A stretch of DNA of 64,000 bases from Pseudomonas viridiflava (lineage in GTDB: Bacteria > Pseudomonadota > Gammaproteobacteria > Pseudomonadales > Pseudomonadaceae): NCBI RefSeq assembly GCF_900590755.1, contig NZ_UUOC01000052.1, forward strand, positions 248,001 to 312,000. The letters are read 5' to 3'. This document shows, in pieces, positions 18,428-26,412 of the stretch. The position numbers were made by a program, and so were the translations under genes. The notes below the pieces were generated by a model. That model saw only the letters and a program-made list of their open reading frames with translations. It was not told the DNA's origin and did no database searches. Positions within the stretch are counted from its first letter, which is position 1; every line of letters starts with the position of its first letter.

Positions 18428-19170
18428 ATGTCCTGATCGTTGATGACGAACCCCTGGCCCGCGAACGGCTGAGCCGAATGGTCAGTGAAATCGAGGGTTA
18501 TCGGGTTTTGGAACCCAGTGCGTCCAATGGCGAAGAAGCCTTGGCCCTGATCGAAAGCCATAAGCCGGATATCGTTTTGCTGGATATCCGCATGCCAGGC
18601 CTGGATGGTCTGCAAGTCGCCGCCAAATTGTGCGAGCGGGAGATGCCTCCTGCTGTGGTCTTTTGCACGGCGCACGACGAATTTGCCCTTGAGGCTTTTC
18701 AGGTCAGTGCGGTTGGCTACCTGGTCAAACCTGTACGTCCTGAACACCTGATTGAAGCCTTGAGAAAGGCCGAGCGCCCAAACCGCGTGCAGTTGGCGGC
18801 GATGACCCGTCCGGCAGCCGAAAGCGGCAATGGTCCACGCAGCCACATCAGTGCACGAACTCGTAAAGGTATCGAACTGATTCCGCTGGATCAGGTGATT
18901 TTCTTCATCGCCGATCACAAGTACGTCACCTTGCGGCATGAGGGTGGTGAGGTCTTGCTGGATGAGCCTTTGAAAGCGCTTGAGGATGAGTTCGGTGACC
19001 GCTTCGTGCGTATCCACCGCAACGCACTGGTAGCCCGCGAACGCATCGAACGCTTGCAACGCACACCGCTGGGGCATTTTCAGTTGTTCCTGCGCGGCCT
19101 CAATGGCGACGCGCTGATCGTCAGCCGCCGGCATGTTGCCGGAGTTCGCAAGATGATGCAGCAGTTGTAG
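18424..19170 (+). CDS. algR: AlgR response regulator
   Basis: LytTR-family DNA-binding regulator of alginate, type IV pili and virulence genes. At 248 residues it is the same length as P. aeruginosa AlgR, with the phosphorylation site at D54 (LLDIRMPG) and acid pair DD at 7-8. The C-terminal LytTR domain runs from about residue 140 (ARTRKGIELIPLDQVIFF to RIHRNALVARERIERL). The start is fixed by the ATGA overlap with algZ. Known AlgR targets include algC and algD; algC lies at the far end of this window. Confidence 0.97.
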   Translation: MNVLIVDDEPLARERLSRMVSEIEGYRVLEPSASNGEEALALIESHKPDIVLLDIRMPGLDGLQVAAKLCEREMPPAVVFCTAHDEFALEAFQVSAVGYLVKPVRPEHLIEALRKAERPNRVQLAAMTRPAAESGNGPRSHISARTRKGIELIPLDQVIFFIADHKYVTLRHEGGEVLLDEPLKALEDEFGDRFVRIHRNALVARERIERLQRTPLGHFQLFLRGLNGDALIVSRRHVAGVRKMMQQL

Positions 19171-19189
19171 GCTGCAATTACACCCACCG

Positions 19190-19482
19190 TAGGAGCGCGC
19201 TTGCCCGCGATGGCGGAGTGTCAGACGACTCATTCATTGCCTGACACGCCCCCATCGCTGTAGGAGTGAGCTTGCTCGCGACAAGGTCGGAACGACCTTC
19301 ATGCCTTTAGCGCCTGCTTCGCAGCCGATCGCGAGCAAGCTCACTCCTACAGGTCCTCGGCATATCTGTAGATTTGAACTGAAATCCTGACTGTAGGAGC
19401 GCGCTTGCCCGCGATGGCGGAGTGTCAGACGACTCATTCATTGCCTGACACTCCCCCATCGCTGGCAAGCGCGCTCCTACAG
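19190..19482. repeat. Nested REP cluster between algR and hemC
   Basis: An intact doublet at 19392-19481 (GTAGGAGCGCGCTTGCCC ends) repeats, almost base for base, the left part of an element at 19190-19258. That first copy is interrupted after CCCCCATCGCT by a different doublet (GTAGGAGTGAGCTTGCTC ends, 19259-19352). This suggests one REP element landed inside, or replaced the end of, another. Confidence 0.88.
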
Positions 19483-19545
19483 GGCATTTATCGCTGATCT
19501 GGATCATAACTGCGACCACACAGCGCTGAGCCGTTTTGCCTGAAC

Positions 19546-19554
19546 TGTTATTAT
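19546..19554 (+). promoter_or_regulatory. Extended -10 element for hemC
   Basis: TGTTATTAT matches an extended -10 (TGn then TATTAT) 35 bases before the hemC ATG. No good -35 box is seen. Confidence 0.4.
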
Positions 19555-19589
19555 CCGTCGCAACTATTTAAGTCAGTACGGATTGCCCC

Positions 19590-20531
19590 ATGTCCTCTCG
19601 CGAAATTCGCATTGCCACCCGCCAAAGTGCACTGGCCCTCTGGCAGGCCGAATACGTCAAAGCCCGGCTGGAACAGGCCCATCCCGGGCTGGTTGTGACG
19701 CTGGTGCCGATGGTCAGTCGCGGTGACAAACTGCTCGACTCGCCACTGTCGAAAATCGGCGGCAAAGGACTTTTCGTCAAAGAGCTGGAAACAGCCTTGC
19801 TCGAAGACCGGGCAGACATCGCCGTGCACTCCATGAAAGACGTACCCATGGACTTCCCCCAAGGCCTGGGTTTGTTCTGCATCTGCGAGCGCGAAGATCC
19901 CCGCGATGCGTTCGTTTCCAACACCTTCGCCAGCCTCGAAGCGTTGCCCCCTGGCAGCATCGTCGGGACTTCCAGCCTGCGCCGCCAGGCTCAACTGCTC
20001 GCCCGCCGTCCGGATCTGAAAATCCATTTCCTGCGTGGCAACGTCAACACACGTCTGGCCAAGCTCGACGCTGGCGAATACGACGCGATCATTCTCGCGG
20101 CAGCTGGCTTGATTCGTCTGGGCTTCGAAGATCGCATCACCTCAAGCATCAGCGTCGATGACAGCCTGCCTGCGGGTGGACAAGGCGCGGTTGGCATCGA
20201 GTGCCGCAGTGTTGATGCGCAAATCCACGCCCTGCTTGCCCCGCTGCACCACGACGACACGGCAACCCGCGTCACCGCCGAACGCTCGTTGAACAAGCAC
20301 CTCAATGGCGGCTGCCAGGTGCCTATCGCCTGTTATGCCGTGCTTGAAGGCGAGCAGATCTGGCTACGCGGTTTGGTGGGTGATCCATCCGGCGCAGTGC
20401 TGTTGCACGCCGATGCCCGAGCGCCGCTGGCTGATGCTCAGGCGCTGGGTGTGCAGGTGGCAGAAGCGCTGCTGGATCAAGGTGCTGCCGAGATCCTCAA
20501 AGCGGTTTACGGCGAGGCCGAACGGGAATGA
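19590..20531 (+). CDS. hemC: Hydroxymethylbilane synthase (porphobilinogen deaminase)
   Basis: Joins four porphobilinogen units into hydroxymethylbilane in heme synthesis. It has 313 residues. Visible features are the N-terminal IRIATRQSALALWQAEYVK, the substrate region SLKDVP-like HSMKDVPMDFP, GTSSLRRQAQL and the cofactor-binding cysteine in NGGCQVPIA, to which the dipyrromethane primer is attached. It overlaps hemD by four bases (ATGA). hemC next to algR is the usual pseudomonad order. Confidence 0.97.
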   Translation: MSSREIRIATRQSALALWQAEYVKARLEQAHPGLVVTLVPMVSRGDKLLDSPLSKIGGKGLFVKELETALLEDRADIAVHSMKDVPMDFPQGLGLFCICEREDPRDAFVSNTFASLEALPPGSIVGTSSLRRQAQLLARRPDLKIHFLRGNVNTRLAKLDAGEYDAIILAAAGLIRLGFEDRITSSISVDDSLPAGGQGAVGIECRSVDAQIHALLAPLHHDDTATRVTAERSLNKHLNGGCQVPIACYAVLEGEQIWLRGLVGDPSGAVLLHADARAPLADAQALGVQVAEALLDQGAAEILKAVYGEAERE

Positions 20532-21304
20532 CTCCTTGGCGGCTGCTGCTGACCCGTCCCGCCGAGGAGTCAGCGCTGCTGGCTTCGACGCTGGCCGAAG
20601 TCGGCATTTTCAGCAGCAGCCTGCCCTTGCTTGAAATCGAACCGTTGCCGGTCACCGATACGCAACGTTCACTGCTGGCCGATCTTGATCACTACGCTGC
20701 GGTGATTGTGGTCAGCAAACCCGCGGCGCGCCTGGGCTTGAAACTGCTCAGTGAACAGTGGCCGCAAGTGCCCCTTCAGCCGTGGTTCACGGTGGGCGCG
20801 GGCACTGCGCAAGTCCTCCAGGAATATGGCCTGGATGTCAGTTGGCCCGAGCAAGGCGATGACAGCGAAGCCCTGCTCGATTTACCCCGTCTGCAACAAG
20901 CCATCGCTTTGCCCGGCGCGCGCGTGTTAATCATGCGGGGCGAAGAAGGTCGCGAGTTGTTGGCCGAGCGTTTCCGCAGCCGGGGTGCTAGTGTCGATTA
21001 CCTTGAGTTGTACAAGCGTAAGCTGCCCGAGTACGCCGCTTCGACCCTGATAGAACGCATCGAGGCGGAACGCCTGAACGCGCTGGTGGTCAGCAGTGGG
21101 CAGGGTTTTGAACACCTGCGTCAGTTGGCGGGCGATGCCTGGCCGCAACTGGCGCGTTTGACTTTATTCGTGCCAAGCCCGCGTGTTGCCCAGTTGGCCC
21201 GCGAGGCCGGAGCTCGAACAGTTGTGAATTGCCGTGGCGCCAGCGCTGCGGCTTTGCTGGCAGCGTTACGGGAACAACCCGGACCTGCCCTTCAGGCGTA
21301 TTGA
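20528..21304 (+). CDS. hemD: Uroporphyrinogen-III synthase
   Basis: Cyclises hydroxymethylbilane with ring D inversion. It has 258 residues and shows the low sequence conservation typical of the family, but the start (LLLTRPAEESALLA), the central VIMRGEEGRELLAERF and the YKRKLPEY linker fit HemD. Its ATG overlaps the hemC stop, and the gene precedes hemX, so the call is strongly supported by context. Confidence 0.94.
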   Translation: MTPWRLLLTRPAEESALLASTLAEVGIFSSSLPLLEIEPLPVTDTQRSLLADLDHYAAVIVVSKPAARLGLKLLSEQWPQVPLQPWFTVGAGTAQVLQEYGLDVSWPEQGDDSEALLDLPRLQQAIALPGARVLIMRGEEGRELLAERFRSRGASVDYLELYKRKLPEYAASTLIERIEAERLNALVVSSGQGFEHLRQLAGDAWPQLARLTLFVPSPRVAQLAREAGARTVVNCRGASAAALLAALREQPGPALQAY

Positions 21305-21353
21305 TCGACTGACTGTCTTTCACCGATAACGCCCAAATGCAAAGGATGGATAC

Positions 21354-22493
21354 GTGAGCGAAACAGCCTTGCCCAAAGATGATTCCGAAGCCGTACTGAC
21401 GGCCCCGACACCTGATCCGTTGCGGCCTGAGCGCCCGGCCAGTCGCAGCAATGGTCTGGTGATACTGGCCCTGTTGTTTGGCGTGGCGGGCATTGGCGTA
21501 GCTGGCTGGGGCGTTTGGCAGCTGCGTGCCGTCCAGGCCAGCCATCTGCAACAACGGACCCAGATGCAGGACATCGCGTCTCAGACCCTGACGTTGCAGC
21601 ACAACGAACAGCAGCTCTCGGAGCGTCTTGCGCAACTGCCGCCAGCCAATGAGCTGGAAGATCGCCGCCGTCTGGTCGCGCAGTTGCAAGGTGATCAGCA
21701 GCGTTTGAGTCAGCGTCTGGAAACCGTACTGGGTTCCAGTCGCAAGGACTGGAGGCTGGCCGAGGCCGAGCATCTGCTGCGTCTGGCGAGCCTGCGCTTG
21801 TCAGCGTTGCAGGACATCAACAGCGCTCAGGCATTGGTCCAGGGCGCTGATGAAATCCTTCGCGAACAGGACGATCCAGGTTCTTTCGCCGCCCGCGATC
21901 AACTGGCCAAGAGCCTCGCTTCGCTACGCAGCGTTGACCAGCCGGACCGCACTGGCCTGTTTCTGCAATTGGCAGCCCTGCGCGATCAGGTTGCTCAGCT
22001 CAATGAGCTGGCGCCTGAATACAAGGACAAGGGCGAGTCGCTGCTGGGCCTGACCACGGGCAACACCGAAGACAGCCATTGGGCGCAGTGGTGGGACCAG
22101 GTCTCGCACTACATCCGTATCGACTTCAACGCTGACAAGAATGTCCGGCCGCTGTTGGCCGGGCAAAGCCTGACCCAAGTGCGACTGGCGCTGAGTCTTG
22201 CGCTGGAGCAGGCGCAATGGGCCGCCTTGAACGGCCAGCCACAGGTTTACGCCAGCGCCCTGGCACAAGCCAAGGACGTGTTGCGTACCAACTTCAACCA
22301 AGACAGCTCCCAGAGCAAAATGCTCAGCGAGCGACTGGACGCGCTGTCGCAACAGCCTGTCTCAGTCCTGACGCCGGACCTCGCGCAGAGCCTGAGCGCG
22401 GTTCAGGCTTATCTTGAACGCCGTCATGCATCACCTGACGCACCCGCCAAAGCCGGTCAGCCTGCCGAAGCGTTGCAGGGGACCAGTCCATGA
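21354..22493 (+). CDS. hemX: HemX-like inner membrane protein
   Basis: A 379-residue protein with a cytoplasmic N-terminus, one membrane helix at about 33-56 and a large helical periplasmic domain rich in coiled-coil heptads (about 60-130). Although often annotated as a uroporphyrinogen methyltransferase, it has no SAM-binding motifs; its role in heme synthesis is unproven. The frame starts with GTG at 21354 after GGATAC. Its stop overlaps the hemY start by four bases. The hemCDXY order is intact. Confidence 0.9.
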   Translation: MSETALPKDDSEAVLTAPTPDPLRPERPASRSNGLVILALLFGVAGIGVAGWGVWQLRAVQASHLQQRTQMQDIASQTLTLQHNEQQLSERLAQLPPANELEDRRRLVAQLQGDQQRLSQRLETVLGSSRKDWRLAEAEHLLRLASLRLSALQDINSAQALVQGADEILREQDDPGSFAARDQLAKSLASLRSVDQPDRTGLFLQLAALRDQVAQLNELAPEYKDKGESLLGLTTGNTEDSHWAQWWDQVSHYIRIDFNADKNVRPLLAGQSLTQVRLALSLALEQAQWAALNGQPQVYASALAQAKDVLRTNFNQDSSQSKMLSERLDALSQQPVSVLTPDLAQSLSAVQAYLERRHASPDAPAKAGQPAEALQGTSP

Positions 22494-23734
22494 AGCGTAT
22501 CTATATCCTGCTGTTGGTTGCGATTGCCGTCGCGGCGGTGATTGGTGTCGCGATTGCCGAGCATTCCGGCTACGTGCTGATCGCGTATCAGAACTTCCGT
22601 TATGAATCGAGCCTTTGGGCTGCCTTGGGCCTGTTGCTTGCCATCTGGCTGGTGATCTTTGTGGTTCGCTTGCTGATCAATCTGTTGACGGCATCCAGTG
22701 GGGTGGTCAATCCGTGGTCGCGCCGCAACCGCAGCCGTCGCGTGCAGGTCGCCATCGAGCAAGGACAGATGGATCTGGCTGAAGGTCGCTGGTCCAGCGC
22801 CGAACGTCATTTGCACCGCGCCGCCGAAGCCGAGCCTCAGCCGTTGCTTTACTACCTCGGCGCTGCGCGTGCCGCCAACGAGCAAGGCCGCTATGACGAG
22901 AGCGATAACCTGTTGGAGCGAGCGCTGGAGCGTCAGCCTCAGGCCGAGCTGGCAATTGCTCTGAGCCATGCCCAATTGCAGCAGGATCGTGGCGACAACG
23001 ATGGAGCCCTCAGCACCCTGCAAGCCATGCAGGCGCGTCATCCGCATAACGCGCAGATCCTTCGCCAGCTGCAACGTCTGTATCGTCAGCGTGGCGAATG
23101 GTCGGCGCTGATCAAGCTGATGCCTGAGCTGCGCAAAGACAAGGTCCTGCCTCCGCAGGAGCTGGCAGAACTGGAGCGCCGGGCCTGGGGTGAAAACCTG
23201 ACGCTGGCGGCCTATCGCGAGCAAGATGGTGAGGAGGCTGCGGGCGGCCTGCCTGCGCTGGACCTGACCTGGAACGGCCTGTCTTCGGCTCAGCGTCAGG
23301 AGCCGCAACTGGTGCTGGCTTACGCTGAGCAACTGCGTCGTCTGGGCGCTGACGCCAAGGCCGAAGAGGCGCTGCGTCAGGCTCTCAAGCGCGAATACAA
23401 CAGCCACCTTGCCCGTCTTTATGGCTTGGTGCGTGGCAGTGATCCCGCCAAGCAGCTGCAAACCGCTGAAGGCTGGCTCAAGCATCATCCTGAAGATCCG
23501 AGTCTGTTGCTGACCCTGGGCCGCCTGTGTCTGCAAAGTAGCCTGTGGGGCAAGGCGCGGGATTATCTGGAAAGCAGCCTGCGCTTCCAACGTAACCCGG
23601 AAACCTGCGCCGAGCTGGCCCGCTTGCTCGCCCAGTTGGGGGAGACCGAACGCAGCAATCAGTTGTTTCAGGAAGGTTTAGGCCTGCTCGACGAGCGTCT
23701 TCTGGCGAGGCCGCTGCCAGCGTTGGCGGGGTGA
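22490..23734 (+). CDS. hemY: HemY-like TPR membrane protein
   Basis: A 414-residue protein with two N-terminal helices (about 4-24 and 40-63) and a TPR-rich remainder (for example GRWSSAERHLHRAAEAEP and GRYDESDNLLERALERQP). It belongs to the gammaproteobacterial HemY_N family, unrelated to the Bacillus protoporphyrinogen oxidase of the same name. It is the last gene of the hem operon, with a REP cluster directly after it. Confidence 0.93.
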   Translation: MKRIYILLLVAIAVAAVIGVAIAEHSGYVLIAYQNFRYESSLWAALGLLLAIWLVIFVVRLLINLLTASSGVVNPWSRRNRSRRVQVAIEQGQMDLAEGRWSSAERHLHRAAEAEPQPLLYYLGAARAANEQGRYDESDNLLERALERQPQAELAIALSHAQLQQDRGDNDGALSTLQAMQARHPHNAQILRQLQRLYRQRGEWSALIKLMPELRKDKVLPPQELAELERRAWGENLTLAAYREQDGEEAAGGLPALDLTWNGLSSAQRQEPQLVLAYAEQLRRLGADAKAEEALRQALKREYNSHLARLYGLVRGSDPAKQLQTAEGWLKHHPEDPSLLLTLGRLCLQSSLWGKARDYLESSLRFQRNPETCAELARLLAQLGETERSNQLFQEGLGLLDERLLARPLPALAG

Positions 23735-23754
23735 TGGGGGGCTGTCTGATGCAC

Positions 23755-23897
23755 CGCTTTCGCAGCCTTCGGCAGCTCCTACAGGTCTTATGTTTCTTCA
23801 GGCACACCGCCGTCTTGTAGGAGTTGTCGGAGGTTACGACAGCGACGAAAGCGGTGGATCTGGCGCACCGCTTTCGCAGCCTTCGCAGCTCTTATAG
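23755..23897. repeat. REP cluster after hemY
   Basis: Three REP ends of the CGCTTTCGCAGCCTTCGGC type: one intact, one diverged (GTAGGAGTTGTCGGAGGTTA) and one truncated (GCAGCCTTCGCAGCTCTTAT). The central part duplicates GCACCGCTTTCGCAGCCTTC. Confidence 0.8.
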
Positions 23898-23921
23898 GGC
23901 CAGTATTTGGGAGGTGTTAAA

Positions 23922-23951
23922 GGATATTTGTAGGAAATTTCCTGCATATCC
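23922..23951. promoter_or_regulatory. 30-base near-perfect palindrome upstream of dsbB-like gene
   Basis: GGATAT...ATATCC outer arms enclose TGTAGGAAATTTCCTGCA, symmetric except at a few positions. A related imperfect site (GTAGGGAAATATCCTC, followed by CCCTAC) lies at 24025-24048. It looks like an operator for a dimeric regulator, but the protein is unknown. Confidence 0.5.
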
Positions 23952-24111
23952 AGATTCCGCGGTTCTTTTCCCTCAAGCCGAATTCCGAAAGCCCTACCTT
24001 CAAGTCGCCAAAGCCCGTACGACGTAGGGAAATATCCTCATCCCTACGCCTTGTAAGGGCTAGGGGCTTTCCTCTACCGTAACCTCCTTCGTTTCTTGTT
24101 ACGGAATTGCC

Positions 24112-24639
24112 ATGTATCTGGCTCGCACGCGCTCCTTGTTTTTCCTGGCGTTTATCGCATGTGCATCGATCATCGGTTCAGTTGTTTATTTACAGCGTGT
24201 GATTGGTTTATCGCCCTGCCTGTTGTGTTGGCTGCAGCGCTGCGCCTTCATCGTCAGTGGTGCTCTGAGCCTGATTGCAACCGTGCAGGCGCCGGGTAAG
24301 TCTGGCAGCGGCTGGTATGCCTCCCTGATTTTAACGATGGCGCTTGCAGGCGCAGCGATGGCGGGCGCACAGGTCTGGCTGCAAACCGCTACGTCTGATG
24401 AAGTGATCCCGGTCATTGCCTGGTTCGAGCGTCTGCTCGATATGCTCACGCTGACAGGCCAGATCGATCGTCTGCTCAGCGATGCTGCTTTCTGCGCAGA
24501 AATTACCTGGTCACTGTTTGGCATCAGCCTGCCGGAATGGAGTCTGCTGGCATTCGTGGGGCTGGCGATGATCGCGCTATACGCGCTTTTCAGAGCATCT
24601 GCCCGGGCGCCGACTGCCGAAAGTCGGGCCGGGGATTAA
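24112..24639 (+). CDS. DsbB-family quinone:disulfide oxidoreductase, atypical
   Basis: Inner-membrane protein of 175 residues with four helices, expected to reoxidise DsbA using quinone. The first periplasmic loop has the CLLC motif (C36, C39). In the second loop E. coli DsbB has two active cysteines; here only C128 (AAFCAEITW) is present and the partner position in the stretch 91-127 has none. C44 lies next to the CxxC. The pseudomonad paralogue at this locus has been called DsbH or DsbB2. Because of the missing cysteine, electron relay to DsbA may differ or be lost. Confidence 0.85.
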   Translation: MYLARTRSLFFLAFIACASIIGSVVYLQRVIGLSPCLLCWLQRCAFIVSGALSLIATVQAPGKSGSGWYASLILTMALAGAAMAGAQVWLQTATSDEVIPVIAWFERLLDMLTLTGQIDRLLSDAAFCAEITWSLFGISLPEWSLLAFVGLAMIALYALFRASARAPTAESRAGD

Positions 24640-24823
24640 ACGCTTGTATGAACTTTCTCTCCTGCGTACCTTGATGGCCTAGTCACGCGGGCATAATCTG
24701 GCCCGTAAGCGTTATTGGAAATATGCATCATCTGTCATTCATCAAGCCTGTTGCCCTCCATGCGGACGGGACCTTTTCCAGGCTTGGGCAGGCTGCATGC
24801 CCCTGAAGGGAAGAGAAAACATT

Positions 24824-25297
24824 ATGTTGGAAAGTTGTCAGAATGCTCAGGAACGCTGGGGCGGGGTCAATAAGCTGATCGACCGCTGGTTGCAGGACCG
24901 CCTTGAACTGGTTCGCGTCTACGATGCCCTGGGCGATACGCCAGAAGCATTGGCGGCTGACCGTGAAGGCCTGCAGAAATTTTGTGAGGTTCTGGTCGAC
25001 TACGTTTCGGCTGGCCACTTCGAAATCTACGAACAACTCAACAGTGAGGCCAAGGCGTTCAACGATGAGCGCGGTCTTGAACTGGCTGACACCATCTACC
25101 CGCGCCTGAAGGTCATCACCGAATCAGCACTGGCCTTCAATGACCGCTGCGACAAGGGCGATTGCTCTGACTGCACCGTGGTTGCGGCCGAATTCAAGAA
25201 GCTCGGCGGCTTGCTGCACGAGCGCTTCGAGCTTGAAGACTGCCTGATCGAAGTGCTGCACAACTCCCATAAGGAAGATGTGGCTGCACAGGCTTGA
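24824..25297 (+). CDS. algQ: AlgQ, Rsd-family anti-sigma-70 regulator
   Basis: Binds region 4 of sigma-70 (RpoD) and shifts RNA polymerase use; in P. aeruginosa it affects alginate, siderophores and virulence. The chosen ATG (MLESCQNAQERWGGV) follows a purine-rich GGGAAGAGA and gives 157 residues; an ATG 27 bases upstream is less likely. The Rsd/AlgQ signatures WGGVNKLIDRWLQDRLELV, HFEIYEQL and a Cys-rich CDKGDCSDC are present. A strong terminator follows, so it is the end of its transcript. Confidence 0.95.
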   Translation: MLESCQNAQERWGGVNKLIDRWLQDRLELVRVYDALGDTPEALAADREGLQKFCEVLVDYVSAGHFEIYEQLNSEAKAFNDERGLELADTIYPRLKVITESALAFNDRCDKGDCSDCTVVAAEFKKLGGLLHERFELEDCLIEVLHNSHKEDVAAQA

Positions 25298-25316
25298 TCA
25301 TTCAGCTTGGTTTGCA

Positions 25317-25357
25317 GCGATAAAAAAGGGGCGCATTGTGCGCCCCTTTTTTATCGC
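25317..25357 (+). terminator. Strong rho-independent terminator after algQ
   Basis: A 19-bp perfect stem (GCGATAAAAAAGGGGCGCA and complement) with a 3-base loop; GC-rich core GGGGCGCA/TGCGCCCC flanked by A and T runs. It can work in both directions. Confidence 0.95.
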
Positions 25358-25412
25358 AGCTAAGGTGGTGCTTGTCTGTTGGCGATGCCGTCGCCCGAAT
25401 ACATGGGTCTCT

Positions 25413-25499
25413 GTAGGAGTGAGCTTGCTCGCGATAGCGTCAGGCCTGACGATGATTTGTCGGCAAATATACCGATATCGCGAGCAAGCTCACTCCTAC
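25413..25499. repeat. REP pair, GTAGGAGTGAGCTTGC type
   Basis: Inverted GTAGGAGTGAGCTTGCTC ends around a 47-base centre, in the convergent gap between algQ and the FKBP gene. Confidence 0.9.
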
Positions 25500-25517
25500 G
25501 GGGGTGGTGTTTGATAC

Positions 25518-26195
25518 TTACTGCCCAACCCCAACCAACTCGATTTCAAACACCAGCGGCGTGAACGGGTCGATCAGGTCCCCGGCACCTTCAGCGCCGT
25601 AGGCTTCAGCCGAAGGGATCACCAGACGCCATTTCGCACCCACCGGCATGTTTTGCAGGGCCGTGGTCCAGCCGCTGATCACGCTGTCCAGGCGGAACCA
25701 CTGGGGTTGGGAGCTTTGGTCGAAGATCGTGCCATCGGGCAGGCGACCCACATAACGCACCTGCACTCGCCCATCAATGTTCGGCTTGGCGCCAGTACCT
25801 GGCGTCAGTTCGGTCATCAGGATGCCGTCGGCCAGCTCGGTGACACCGGGTTTGGCTTTCTCGCTGGCCATGAAGCGATGCTCCACTTCCAGCGCGGCTT
25901 CGCTTTGTGGTGCGGTGACGCCTGACGCTTCTGCCTGGGCGATCTGCGCATCGTGTTCGCTCAGGATCTGCTCGATACGATCTTTCTTGATCGCCAGCGG
26001 CTCGCCTTTGTAGGCCTGCTGAAGACCTTCCATCAAGGCCTTCAGATCAAGATCCGGAACTTCCTGATGCAAGCGTTCACCCAGGCTCGCGCCCAGGCTG
26101 TAAGCAAGATCGTGCGACTCACTGGAAGGTGCAGCTTGCGCGGCCTGAACCACCGGCAACAAGAGGAACAACGACGTTAACAGGTAGCGCGACAT
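25518..26195 (-). CDS. Periplasmic FKBP-type peptidyl-prolyl isomerase
   Basis: A 225-residue exported folding catalyst of the FkpA/Mip type. The signal peptide ends near AQA-AP. A helical dimerisation region (about 25-115) is followed by the FKBP domain (about 125-225) with VRYVGRLPDGTIFDQS, WRLVIPSAEAYG and FEIELVGV. The active-site Tyr and Phe positions of the FKBP fold (VRYVG, FD) are retained. It sits between algQ and algP, as in P. aeruginosa. Confidence 0.92.
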   Translation of the reverse strand: MSRYLLTSLFLLLPVVQAAQAAPSSESHDLAYSLGASLGERLHQEVPDLDLKALMEGLQQAYKGEPLAIKKDRIEQILSEHDAQIAQAEASGVTAPQSEAALEVEHRFMASEKAKPGVTELADGILMTELTPGTGAKPNIDGRVQVRYVGRLPDGTIFDQSSQPQWFRLDSVISGWTTALQNMPVGAKWRLVIPSAEAYGAEGAGDLIDPFTPLVFEIELVGVGQ

Positions 26196-26412
26196 GAATG
26201 TTCTCCGGCCTGGGATGGCAGCGATTATGCCAGTGCAATCGGCCGTGCGTGGGAGGTATTTTCGGAGCGACCATGGCGCCGGTTTTTGTCGACTGTGCGA
26301 AGCATTTTACCCGCCATGCAACAGGGCGCTTTTTGCAGTGTCAAGATGCCCTAGCGGCGGTGCGGGCAGAGGTCTAGTATGAGCCGCAATTCAGTCAGTC
26401 AGGAGGTAAGTC

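Noticed and set aside
23824..24027. 67-residue frame before the dsbB-like gene
   Set aside because: Runs through REP remnants and the palindrome; no ribosome site or homologous pattern.
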